From the NCBI GenBank assembly GCA_963969595.1, contig OZ018409.1, positions 31,757,282 through 31,821,281 on the forward strand: a DNA stretch of 64,000 nucleotides, written 5' to 3'. This document shows positions 49,881 to 61,794 of this stretch, piece after piece (the first letter of the stretch is position 1; each line of letters opens with the position of its first letter). A program made the translations under genes and the position numbers. This DNA is from Neckera pumila. Taxonomy: Eukaryota > Streptophyta > Bryopsida > Hypnales > Neckeraceae. The notes beneath the pieces are model-generated. The model ran no database searches. It saw nothing but the letters and a program-made list of their open reading frames with translations, and had not been told where the DNA came from.

Positions 49881-51357
49881 CTATTTTTGATTAATTAATC
49901 TTGTACATATTCCTTTTTTATTTACTAAAACTACACCTAATTTGAAATTTGAATGCAATTGTACTCCGGGGTCATTGAACTTCCAGGTTCCTTGGACTAA
50001 ATTTTCAAATTTGATAAATAATCCTAAACCATTTGATGTTGAAAGCTTGTACCACATTTGGTGAATAGCAAAATTGCCTCTTTTTATATCATCTTGATGA
50101 AACCATGTTATGATAGATGCTTCTTTGCCATTTGCATCAAGATGTGGTTTAATCTTTGAATTCTTGGATATGTGCATGGAATGTACATTGGTTGGACACT
50201 CTTTGGAACCAAAACCAATACATTTCAACTCCACAAATTGATTAGAAAAGAATTGTTTGATGGAATCTCTAAATTTATCTATATGCTTCTATATAGTACT
50301 TGCTATCAAATCACCTTGGGCCTTCCATGCATATTCTTTTGAATGTGATTCATTTGTCATATGATATTGGATCACATTACCATGTACATGAGGTCCACCA
50401 TGAGAACCATAGCGTAATTAATTGAAGTATAGTTTCCTCTTTTTTCATCTTTTCCACTTTTTCCTCTATAAGGACAATTTTCATAAAACGTGTTTACTAA
50501 CACCAATATACTTGTATAAAGTGTACTCTCTATAATTGAGGCATAAAAGGAAAGAAATGTAGTCATTACTTAAATGACTAGGATGAAAAATTTTATTCTT
50601 CAAAATTGGTCCTACATTTAGGACCAATAAAGGCTCCTCTGTGGTACTTACTATCTTCTTTTGTGAATAATTCTCTTCCCAAGTATCAATGTAGTTTGAA
50701 TGAATCCAAAAAGGATCTTCTAATTCATTTTGATTCATTTTTTTTTTTTTTTTTTTTTTTTTTGTTTAGTTCTATCAAGAACTTTGCATTTTGTTGATAA
50801 TGTAATTAAACATATATGAATATCTATTTTGGTGTTGATTCCAAAGCTTTGCAATATTGCACTTGCAACATCATTATCTTCAATTTTACATTTAATGATA
50901 TATTGCATACTATGTTTTTCATTTATAATATACTCCAAAGATTTATTAACAATGATATGAAATTCTTCTAAATCTTTGATGGAAACCACATCACAAATAC
51001 ATAGGTTCATTTCCCTCCTACAATATTGTGCCACTTCAAACTTTTTGATAGGTTTCACACATTTTTTGCATGCTATTTGAATGTTGGAAAATTCTTTCAA
51101 ACAAGATCCGCATATTTTGTGACAATGGGTCCTATAATAATTCTTATGTGGGCTAAGAGTCACCTGATTTGTAGGTTTTACAAAGTGAGCACACGGTACT
51201 ACAAACAACTTTGACCATGATTGTCTTTGTCTATGATTGCGAAACACACAACCCTTTGCCTTTTCCTCTCCATAGTCAAGCTCCAAAATATTTCTATCCT
51301 CTAAAATCTTACACTTTTGACCTCAGATCCAGAATTCTTTGCAATTGAATCCCCCAT
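49881..51357 (-). pseudogene. Zinc-finger / 2-oxoglutarate-Fe(II) dioxygenase-like pseudogene
   Basis: Read on the minus strand from ATG at 51355-51357. A short N-terminus shifts frame near 51310 into LEDRNILELDYGEEKAKGCV, then a Cys/His cluster (HCHKICGSCLKEF, IACKKC) likely to bind zinc. A run of 26 A residues (50738-50763) then breaks the frame. After a further shift near 50500 the frame reads YGSHGGPHVHGNVIQY, meets one TAG near 50295, and resumes into a double-stranded beta-helix domain: the HxD iron motif in IKPHLDANGKEASIITW and the strand NGLGLFIKFENLVQGT, where the expected distal histidine is glutamine. Related to the copy at 60.4-61.7 kb by motif order. Lesions and the lost ligand argue against enzyme function. 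Family identity is from motif pattern only. Confidence 0.65.
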
Positions 51358-51870
51358 TTTAACAAATATTAGTAAAATATCAAATAAAAAATAAAGTGTA
51401 TATGCCACCAAACTAGAGAGGTGAAATAAATAGAATTACAAAATGCAATTTCTTTTACATATCAAATAAGATAAAATGTTACTTTAGAATATATTTAACA
51501 TGAATGCTTACAACCAAGAATAACAAAACATCCTCTATTATTTTCTTTATAGAGGCTTTAAATCAATGAAAAAAATGAAAAGAATGTATTGAATAAAGTA
51601 AAAGATTATGTTAAAGTAAAGGAAAAGAGAGTATTAAGCTAAAAAAAAAGAATGTGCCAAAGTAAATTAAAAGAATGTATTAAATAGTCTCATAAAAAAT
51701 TCAAAATAAAATAAAACAAAAGATATTATTGACAACTCTCACCAAAATAATAAAAAATAAACTGTTGAAATGAACTAAAGAGTGTATTAAATATTCTCAT
51801 TGAATTTTAAAAAATAAACAAGAATGCAAAAACTCAATCTTGATTCAAAACAACATATAAAGGAAATTAA

Positions 51871-52795
51871 CCCCTAAAGCACTAAATATGCTTTTTTGAG
51901 AACATAGCATTTTTGGGCAACTTACTACAAGCGGAATTTTTTTTTTTTTTCTTTTACATTTTCACACAACATTTTCTCAAAGAGGAGCTTTAAGGTCCAA
52001 CAGTTTTCATAACTTTTGATAGCAAGGTTAAAAAGTTATTGTATGATACGTAATTTTTAATGCTCGGCGGGCAGCTCAGATTTTTTTTTAAAATCATTCC
52101 TAAGAAAAATAAAAATTTGAAACTCGTTCTCTAGATCTATATATACAACTTTAGGTCTAGAATTATTTCATTTTGATTTATGATATCAAAATTATAAGGT
52201 GTTCTAGTTTGCGGGCAATTGTAGATTCCCTACTCTAAAATAAACTTTGAAGTCCTTCATTTAACTCAATTTTCAATATTTTTGAAAAAAAATAAAAACA
52301 TTGGGTGTAGATAGGTTATTACAACATTATAACCATTGGGATTGGCATTTTTCAATTCTATAATTCAATTCTTAACAATTTAATGTTTGGAATCATTCTC
52401 TACTTCTTTCTACTTACTATTTTTGTCCTATATGTTGTACAATTTCAAATGATTTGAAAATTTTCATACATATAGCCAACTTGACTTCAAAAATGAATCC
52501 AAAGAGTAACCACCATTTTGGACATTTTTTCATACAAATGTGACCTTGTGAAGTGCAGCTGCCCGGTTTTTTGCAAGGACAAAAAATGGCTTTTTTTCAA
52601 TTCAAACACTAATATCTTGCAATCTACATGGTGGAAAATTCTGAAATTTTTTCTACATCTTCTCAAACCAGCACACTACAAGATCCTATGGTTACATGTG
52701 TCCAAAAATGTTTTTTTTTCTAAAATTTGGTACTTATATTTGAAATGGCAATTCTGGAGCATTTTGGGTGAAAACGTTCAACTAACCTTTAGGGG
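51871..52795 (+). mobile_element. TTAA-flanked short element, copy 7
   Basis: TTAA at 51867-51870 and 52796-52799; ends CCCCTAAAG and CTTTAGGGG. 925 bp, the same length as copy 6. Its right half matches the left half of copy 4 on the opposite strand. 51358-51866 before it holds no gene. Confidence 0.9.
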
Positions 52796-53014
52796 TTAAA
52801 AGTGAAATAGGGTGACTTTAAAAAAACCATAGCACAATTCAACCAAACCTCCATCAATGTATCCATTTTTCAAAAATAATCCAAAAACAAATGAAATGAG
52901 AATATCAAATACAATGGCAACAATTCACAACTCAAGCACATCCAAACATTTATAGTCCAATTCAAGAATTTTAATAAATTTTTTTAATTTTTAGGTGATT
53001 ATTTATTTCACAGC

Positions 53015-54075
53015 ATTTCCATTAGTGAAAGTGTGCCTGTAGTGTGCTTGAGGTGTGCTTGAGGTGACTTCAAGCACATCCAATCATTTTTAGACCAACT
53101 TTCAAAATTTAATAATTTTTTTAAAGTTTTAAATAATTTTTTAGTTTCTAGGTGATTAATTTTTGCAAGGCAATTTTATTAGTGGAAGTGTGCTTGAGGG
53201 GACTTCAAGCACACCTCAAGCACACCCAAGCATTTTTAGGTCTACTTTGAAAATTTAATAATTTTTTAAAGTTTTTATATGATTTTTCTTGACAAGGCAA
53301 TTTTATTAGTGGAAGAGTGCTTGAGATGTGCAGCTCAAGCATACTTCAAGCACACTTCCACTAATAAAGTTGCCTTTAAAAATTAATCACCAAAAAAAAA
53401 AAAAAATTTTATTAATTTTTCAAAGATGGTCTACAATTGCTTGGATGTACTTGAGGTGTACTTGAGGTGTACCTGAGGTGTACTTGAAGTCACCTCAAGC
53501 ATACCTCAAGCACATCCAAATATTTTTAAACTAACTTTGAAAAATTAATAAAGTTTTAGGGGTTTTAGGTGATTAATTTTTTCAAGGCAATTGTATTAGT
53601 GGAAGTAAGCTTGAGGTGTGTTTGAGGTGACCTCAAACATCCCTCAAGCACACCCAAGCATTTTTAGACCAACTTTGAAAATTTATTTATTTTTTAAAAC
53701 TTTTATACTATTTTTCTTTTCAAGGCAGTTTCATTAGTGGAAGTGTGCTTGAGGGGTGCTTGAGGTCACCTGAAGAACACCCAAGCATTTTTAGACCATC
53801 TTTCAAAAATTAATAAAAATTTTTAGTTTCTAGGTGATTAATTTTTGCAAGGCAATTTTATTAGTGCAAGTGTGCTTGAAGTGACTTCAAGCACACCTCA
53901 AGCACACCCAAGCATTTTTAGACCAACTTTTAAAATTTAATAATTTTTTGAAATTTTTATATGATTTTTCTGATTAAGACATTTTCTTTAGTGGAAGTGT
54001 GCTTGAGGTGTATTTGAGGTGACTTCAAGTACACCTCAAGTACACTTCAAGCACACCCAAGCATATTTAGACCAT
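53015..54075. repeat. Palindrome-rich minisatellite
   Basis: About seven imperfect units of 120-150 bp (one gap larger). Each begins near ATTAGTGGAAGTGTGCTTGA, continues GGTGACTTCAAGCACACCTC, then CAAGCATTTTTAGACCA and an AT-rich spacer. Within each unit GTGTGCTTGAGGTG and CACCTCAAGCACAC are complementary, so each unit can form a hairpin. Starts near 53024, 53180, 53298, 53590, 53732, 53860 and 53990. Confidence 0.85.
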
Positions 54076-54826
54076 CTTTGAAAAATTAATAAAAAAATCC
54101 AGATTTTGCAAAAAACAAGTTTGTGGCAAATAAAAAATTCCTTCGTTTTTCCTAGGGTAAAAACCGGACGGGGTCTGAAATTCGAATGGGGCGCGGGCTG
54201 GGGAAGCGACCTTCAATTTTGCTTGGGACATAGGGTCGAGGGTGGCTTATTGTTGCGTGGTTTGGCGCCAGAATTGAGCTAGACTCTTTCGAACTCTCGC
54301 TGTGAGATGGTTGCTGCGAATTGGGCTTCCTGATGCTATGCTCCTCACCAAAATTTTTGTGGGCTTGCTGGTTCCTTCCTGCAACGTTGCTGTCTGTGTA
54401 AGTTTCGGCAACTGTCATATTTCACCATGCTTAGCTCTCCGAATCCTGGCAATTCAAGTTTGAGTTTGAGTAGCAGTGGCCGGGAAGATGTGCTGTGAGT
54501 TATTCTTTGGATTTTCTTCTTGATGGTGGTGCAAGCGAGTTGTCTACAGAGTGGGGGCTTATTGGCAAGTGAATTGCTTTGCTAGTGAGGAAATTAGGAT
54601 GATGAAATTTGACCGGATTGGGAGTATTATTTGTAATTTTGAAAGTGGATTCATGGTTTAGGGTTTTGAGGAGTGGAAGATTACAATAGGTGTGCAATTT
54701 TTCAGTGTGATTGCCCATTTTTAGTTTAGTCATTTACAAATTGGTGCAGCCGCTTGGTTGTACAGAGCTTCTAGGGACCAAACGTACTTGCGATTTGTGC
54801 TGGAAAACGCTGGTTCGAGCTCGGAA

Positions 54827-57800
54827 ATGAGTGAATTCAGTTGGGACAACAAAAATGCGGGCGTCCAGGTGCTTCTCTCCAAGGTAAGTTCAAGCAGCAC
54901 TCACAAAGAAAGGTTTACCGAGGACAAGCTCAGGGTTTTAGATTGCATTCTGATTGCAATACCGGGGACAAGCTTAGGGTTTTAGATTGCATTCCTATTT
55001 CGGAGAGGCTGCCAGTCTAGCACTTTCAATTGCTTTATTTGATTGTGCATTCTGACTGCGTGGAGTTTTTGGTTGCAGCTATTCTACGAAGGCGAGAATT
55101 CCCTCCAAATGTAGGCATCTCTTGCATCGGACTTTGTTTGTCACGTCCATCCTGGGAACTCCATGACCTCCGCTAAATATACCCCAGATTCTTTATTCTA
55201 TGAAATTTCTTGAGTTTTCTGTGATTGCGATCCAAGGGTATGTTATCACAGTTTTTTAGGTCTAAACAAAGTTAAGTACTTAGTTTTAGTTCAATTCAAT
55301 TTGCTCTAAAGGCCTTTTGGTTTTAAGATCTTGGGGTTTAGGGTTTATTGTGATCATGCGGTGGTGCACTTCTCGGTTTAGGCGCTTCTGTGCCCATTGC
55401 TGCTTAAACCCTAGTAGTGTGCAACTTCTTTGAACCTTCATGTTCACTCTGTGAATGTGCAAGTTGTATGATGTGAATTTTGTGTTCACAGTTCCGAGAA
55501 GGTGCAACTTTGTTGCCAATAGCGATTGTTTTGCATCTTGTTTAGTTTGGCCTCTGTAGTTTCGGAGTACAGTGGAGAAGTGATTTTGCAACTAGCAATA
55601 GCATACGAACTGCAACTTCAATCGTTAGCTCTGACAGCCAAATCTATGGGTCTTTGTTATTGAAACGATTGAAACTTGAAAATCCCACAAGTACTTAAAT
55701 TCTAAATTGATTGAGCCACGGAATGCAGAAATTGGAGTGCAGTTGAGGCAGGTTTAGGAATGTAATGTTCATTTTTATGGGATAGGAGATTTTATATGCC
55801 CATCACAGCCCATCACAGGCCGCAAACCGATTATTGTAAGTCATCTTCTAAACTTCTATGCTTCTTGAGGATGGTGCAACTTTCTAGAGCCCAATTTTGG
55901 TTTCAGGTAGCTAACCCTTTACTGGTTTTGAGGTCATAAAAATCTGGGATGTAAAGTTCAGGCTCATCTATGCATCAGGTCTAGTACACTGAAGGTTTTT
56001 CTATGGAATCTATTTGCAGGACAGAAACCCAGTGCATTTGCCAATTGGGGAATATCTGTACAAAAAGAAATTCGATTTTGAGAGCAAAATCAAGAGTTTA
56101 GTTGCAAGAGATTTCAAATTGAAGAAAGATCAAGCACAATGCCGATATGTTGGACCGACGTCGCAAATTTTACTTCATCGTCTCAAAGAGCGTGGTTTCA
56201 AGCAAATTTTTGATGTCTTGGATGAGGACAAGGTTTTCTCTTGCTAGCTATACTTTCTCAATATTTAGTGATGTATGTTTCTGGCAAAAGATTGAATATG
56301 TCCTCCTTAGAGTTTGTCACAATCTACCAGTCCTCATATGTCTTGTGTCCATTTCGACTTAGTTGTCATATTTCCTCGTATCTTCTGTATGTAAATGACT
56401 GATTTTTACTTTTTTTATGGCGTTTCTCTCCAGGACGGTATTGTGGACCTTACCACTGCCAAAGTTGATCGCTTAAACAACGACGTTGTAGAAGATCTCA
56501 CCCGATTGATGGTCAAGTAAGCGTCTCCATCTGGACCTGATACCGTATATGCATTAAACATGAGGTTTTGAGTGCTATAGGCTTAGGTTCTAACTAAAAT
56601 TAATTTAGAGAGATGTCGTTTCAAGGCAGAGAAATTCAAGAAGAATCAAAGCTCTAACAACAATGGCTCATTACTTGAGTTTCATTTTGTTCAAATGGAG
56701 CTCAACTTTGCAAAACTAGGTGTTAGATACTCTTTTTCATGGGTCTGGAAATCTTTCAAGCCAATTCTCCAGAATGGTATGAATGCTTTAATACAAATCT
56801 AATTATCTAAATTGTTGTACAGTTTTTTAGGCAGACGAAGGCAAATGTGGAATTACCATGTAATTAGACGGGCAGACTGCGGCCAAAGGACTGATAACCT
56901 ATTGATGTGCAGGGCCTCTTCACATGTTTGCTTTGTGGGTTAGGCACGCAAATGCTTACACTCTCCATTGTTACATTGCGAACTGACTGGGACAAATAGA
57001 TATGAAAATAACCGGCTTAGTTATTAACACATCCTTGTTCCTCAATTTCATCTCTTGCACTGTCTGTCTTCTTGTGTACACTTGAATAGATGTTTTCATT
57101 AAAAGGTATAAACAGATCAGTGAAGCTAAACTTTTTTTTCATCAAACTTTGTTTTGATAATCTCACCCAATATGAACACTATACAATTTTCAAGGTCCTT
57201 GTTAATGGTACGATAGGTAGTCTGCAACTCATTTTAGAGTGCTCTCATCATAGGATCTGGAAATTTGTCCACAAAGAAAACTGTCAGATTTTGGTTGATT
57301 TATGGAGAGAGAACAAAAACAAATAAACCAGGGAGATTATGACACCGACTGGCTGGAGTTATGAATTTCAAAAATGTTTAAGTTAAAAAAAGATTAGGAT
57401 TTCACTTCTGTGAAAATCAAGGTTTAGCGTGCACGTCTGTCTGCCGGTATTGTCGATATGTAATTGATTTGCATTTTATGGTGTAGTTTTGGCGATTTTC
57501 AAAATGGTCTGAATGAGGGTTTAGGTCGGCATTGGAGTTCTTGACGTATGCAAGTTTGAGGTTTCTTTCTATATTTTGGGAATTTTTTAATGGCCTGAGT
57601 GAAGGTTTAGGTTTGCATTGCTTTAGGAATGAGAACGGGATTGTTCCCCTGAATTGCAGGTCTGTATAAAAAAAATTTATGGCTTGGTTCTTGGTCTTTT
57701 TGTTTGGAGTATTAGTAGTGTTCTTCAATTTTGCGTCTCTGTGTTGATGCGAGGAATTTTAGGTGAGAATCGATTAAGCTTAGCTCAAGTTTAATTTTCT

Positions 57801-58006
57801 GTCGTTGTCTCTGAGGAGTTGGATTCTAAAACTCTGGCTGTTTCTTGTATCTTCCTTCTCTGTGAAAAATATGCTAGACTCGATGTTAGAAGGTTTAGAG
57901 ATATTTGCATGGTGTGAACCCTGTCGATTTTGAGTTGTTCAGATTGATTGTAATTTTGGAAACAGTTGCTTTGGAGGATCAAATGGAAGAATGGCTGCAT
58001 AAGCAA
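54827..58006 (+). CDS. EF-hand protein, partial exon model
   Basis: Proposed exons: 54827-54883 (MSEFSWDNKNAGVQVLLSK, GTAAGT donor), 55079-55110, 56025-56232 (or 56020 if the small second exon is skipped), 56434-56516 and 57943-58006, all in compatible phase. Exon 3 encodes a basic helical stretch (HLPIGEYLYKKKFDFE, then ARDFKLKKDQ) and ends FKQIFDVLDEDK; exon 4 continues DGIVDLTTAKVDRL. Together they form a calcium-binding EF-hand loop, with Asp at loop positions 1, 3, 5 and 9 and Gly at 6 but Thr instead of Glu at 12, so affinity may be low. A short basic region followed by one EF-hand recalls uncharacterised cilium-associated proteins of protists and seed-free plants; that is inference. 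Start and 3' end are uncertain. Confidence 0.5.
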
Positions 58007-59605
58007 GTTTGTTTTTTATACATGCATTACGGAAATGGTTTTCTTTTGGGCTTAGTTGTTCGTTTATTGTCCACTGAATATCAGTGATTTTTTTTGCAGT
58101 TTGAAAGGTAGCCAGTTATTTCTTCAATACTTGTGATACTTGGGTGATACTTGCTGATATCTATACGAAACCTAGCCTAAACCCTAAATAAAATTTTGAC
58201 TATTTGGTTTTGAAATACAGCAGACATCAGGCTATTCTGTAAACCTTAAATTATCTTTACAAGAAGTAGCCTTTGTCTTTTCTCTGCAGCAAATGACAAA
58301 AATTCGTGCAAAAAAACAACTACTTACCGATTCACATGTTTGTGTGGTTCGGTTTTGGCCAGGTGGAAGGAGAGCAGTATTCACATTTGGCCAGTTTCTT
58401 TTTCAGTGTGGTGTTTAAGGTATGAATTCTCAACATAGAAAATTAAGAAACATGATTCGACTTGTTACTTATATTCAGCGTTTCTCTGAAAACCTTTTTT
58501 TGCGCTTTGGCTTAGTGCAGTGTAGGTTGAGGACATCTAGCTTTTGCGCCTAGTTTGCCAAATTCTCTTAGACACACGGATGCTCCAAGGTGTGAACTAG
58601 GTCGAGGCTGCAGAAATGGCGATCTGATTATTGAAGTTTTTTTGCACCTTGCTTATAAGTTTTGAATGTGTGAACTAGAGATTGCAACATCAAAACAATC
58701 TGCTCTTTCTTTGAAGATTTGTGGCCTACTAGCCTCCTCAACACTAGCTCTCGCTCAAAGGTGTGGTGGACTGCTGCAAGGTGTTGGAAAGTGTGAGGCA
58801 ACTATTGGATCCACCTATGTGTTTTGCAATGGTGTTTTGTATAGTGTCTTTGTCTTGTTGAAATTGGAATGTTGTTAAAAATGGGTTGGTTTAGAGCACC
58901 TTGCATTGTTAGAATGCTTTTTCTATAGCATGCGTGAATTTCAAAGCAATGACTATTGGTTGGCATGTTGTGCTTAGGAATAAGAGTTAGATTAAAGACT
59001 AAGGGAGACTTTGAGGTGGTTGCTGAAGATTTGAAGGTGCTGGTTATTTCTTTTGCAAAACAAAGCCAGATTTGATCCAACAATCTCAGAGGATATCTTG
59101 GATTTTAGAGGGTTGTAGAAAGTATTTATATTCCCATGATTTTGAGAACTTCGGCAATTTTGAGTTGATTTGAATATATAGGATTTGAAACTACAGAATT
59201 GATTCTGCAATTAATGAATGTGAGTGAGGGGCTAAAATTGTTTGAAATTGTCGTGGTTTTAGGGTTTAAGTTGCTAAGATCATCGAGATATTTGAGTAAA
59301 ATGATCATTGAATTGATTTTGCAGCATTGTGGAGTTTGTTGAAGAAGGCTAGAAGCTTTTCCACTGCTAAAGACGATTTGAGGGTCAATCCGAGTTCTAT
59401 CACAAATTCAAAAGGTGGATTGATTTCTTACTAGTACATGTGTTATGAAATAGTTTAGGCTGGCTAAATTGAATGTGGATAGTTTAATGTCAATAGTTAT
59501 TGAAACTATACTTGTGGAATGAAGGTTGTTGTCTACAGTCAGTTGGTTTTTAAAATTTGACTCAATGTGGTTGAAAAAACAACAATGCTTGATGTTTGTG
59601 TGCAG
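58007..59605. other. Likely intronic or 3' DNA with one candidate exon
   Basis: 59325-59414, between a TTTTGCAG acceptor and an AAAG|GTGG donor, reads LWSLLKKARSFSTAKDDLRV and could be a late exon of the EF-hand gene, but its phase does not join directly to 58006. An 8-base microexon near 58100 does not repair it. Nothing else recognised. Confidence 0.3.
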
Positions 59606-61708
59606 CTATCATTATCTACATTTTTGCGGCCATAGAGGGGGCTGTCTTCGATTTGATATTTGGCCGACGATCCCACGCATTTACACGACGTTGAAGGACG
59701 CGCATTGTGATGACAACCATGCAACTGCGGTGATTTTCTAAACTTGTTTCTATCATATTTGTATCTTGAGAACTTGAAAAGGACGCTAAATGCATGTATT
59801 TGTTGTTGATCACATCCCAGGTGGCAGTTGCAGATGACAAAAACATCGATGAGCTCAAGTGTTACAAAAGAAGGCCAAAAAATCTCGAAAGAACAAAGCG
59901 ACCTTCTTCCGGTACTCATATTCTCTAATTTGTTTTGTTTTGTTGTATGCATGTGAATGAAATCTTCCCATAGATGTTTGAGGTTCTCAATGGAAGTGGA
60001 GTGCGGGGCCAATGCATTTCATTTGTCCAAGCATCTAGTAACGTTGAGTTGTATCATTACTACTTACCATGCGGGAGTGGTGGGGGCCTAAGTTTTCTTG
60101 GGCTCCTGACCTGACGTCTTCCGCCTTCTCAAGAAATGGCCTCGTAGATTTATTTTCCACGAACCAGAGCGTTGGGGGGTCAATGGTTTTATCCATGAGC
60201 ACTCGGATAAATGTGGGCTTTCGAGCCCGGAGATCATTCTGAGTGCTTGCGGAAGTAGACTAATAGACCACGTTCTACCGTTTAGAAGCACCCGCGGAGT
60301 GTCGGAGTTGGTTTTAGGGTTCAAGTTTGGTTTGGTTTGGTTTGCTGTAACGACGGGCTCGGTTTCAAAAAGTTTCTAACTTTCTTTGTGGGTGTCTGGG
60401 TTGGGTAGGTGGTTCCGTCACGAAGAAGGATTCTGAAAAGCGGTCGAGAATGGTAGTGCCACAACTTCACTCGAATCCGAAGTTGCGTTGGTGTGAAACT
60501 TGTGGTGTTGAAGTACCTACTCACCCTAGTTCTCAAAGAGAGCATTATGAGTCTCCTAGCCATCATAGAAAATTAGAAGTGTCTTTGTTACACTCTTTTT
60601 TCTTGAGTCACTCCTTGGATTAGGTCAATGACGGGAAGGATTACATCTGTCTTTTGTGTAAAAAGAAATTGGTTGTTCACGCCAAAACATTGTTGAGACA
60701 TGTTCAAAAGTGTCACTTGGAGTTTACACATCTTCAAATCCTTAAGTCAAACGACATTGAAGGAGGCAAGGACGTCCACACTTTAGAAGTACCACGAAGT
60801 AAGATTTGGCTATATAACTTCGCTCAGAAGAACATGGAATTGCTTGCACAATTGGACTCCTACCAAAAATGCAATAGCCCTTGTAGAGTTGTAGAGTCGG
60901 GTCTGAACCCACGAACAATTTTTGAATTGATTCATGATGTGTTCACACCAGAGGAACTCCATATGATGCAGGGGACAGCGTATTATTTGGAAAAAATGGG
61001 GATAAGGTGAAACATTCTGACCTCAAAGACGGTTTCAAAATGTGTGTTTTTGGAATGCGGTGGGCTAGAGGAGACCTAGGTTGGTATTGCCATTCAAAAG
61101 CAGATTGCTTTGGGCTTTCCAAAGAATTTGTATAATTTGTGTCTTCGAAGTTACGATCTCGTTTTGGAAACATTTTTGATCATTTGGATAAAATCAAGGA
61201 AAGGGAAGGTTTTGGCGGCGGAGAGGCGTGTATTGGGAATTCGCCATTCACTAGTATCAACATAACGCACGATCACAATTGCCACCCACATCTGGATCTC
61301 GACGACTATGAAGTGGGGTTTATCATATGGGTGCAGAAAGGTGAGATTTTGTTATTCTTTATCTCAGCCACCACTTCTTTGAATTCTTTCTATTTCTCAT
61401 TTATTTTGTTCTTCAAAAAAATGATGATCTAGACTCGATCCTGTGCATGTAGGAGAAATTTCCATCGATGAGCACCCCGCTCTTTTTTCATTTCCCGAAG
61501 TGAAGACCTCCTTTCACCCTTGGCACGGTGATGTGATGCTTTTCGCCCCCAAATCAGCATATCATTGTATAAGGCGTCTGAGGGCAAAAAACATGTTCGG
61601 TCTTGCATTCTTCCAGAAAAGTTCCTTGTTTCGACAATTGTCCAAACTACTTCGCGAGGGTCGGACCGAATTCGTTGATAACAAAACAAACGAAAAGATT
61701 GTTTAGGA
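59606..61708 (+). pseudogene. Zinc-finger / 2-oxoglutarate-Fe(II) dioxygenase-like gene with disabling lesions
   Basis: Exons that join in phase: 59606-59729 (least certain), 59821-59911, 60409-60578, 60624-61006, then 61453-61708 after the intron at 61341-61452. Exon 60409 has a U1-like finger (LRWCETCGVEVP...HYESPSHH). Exon 60624 has a second C2H2 finger (ICLLCKKKL...HVQKCH). The dioxygenase domain follows: HxD in HNCHPHLDLDDYEVGF and the distal His in GDVMLFAPKSAYHC, so iron ligands are retained. Two lesions break it: a one-base shift in the A-run near 60990-61000, and TAA at 61133-61135. The 45-base intron at 60579-60623 is unusually short for a plant. A TAG at 61706 is followed by 26 further in-frame codons of protein-like sequence. 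Substrate unknown; hydroxylation or demethylation of protein or nucleic acid is possible for this fold. Confidence 0.68.
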
Positions 61709-61794
61709 TCGTGAGGAGTTCTTTGTGAAGAAGGAAGATTATGAAAACAATTGTTGGGAGGGGAAGCTGACGCTGAAGAGGTTCCAATGATGAG

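Noticed and set aside
50606..50797. Plus-strand frame rich in Phe
   Set aside because: It is made by the T tract and lies opposite the dioxygenase pseudogene.
53015..54075. CRISPR-like array
   Set aside because: Units are imperfect, spacers are related to each other and the genome is eukaryotic; it is a minisatellite.
54152..54418. Minus-strand 88-residue Ser/Pro-rich frame
   Set aside because: No domain; probably GC-rich promoter sequence upstream of the EF-hand gene.
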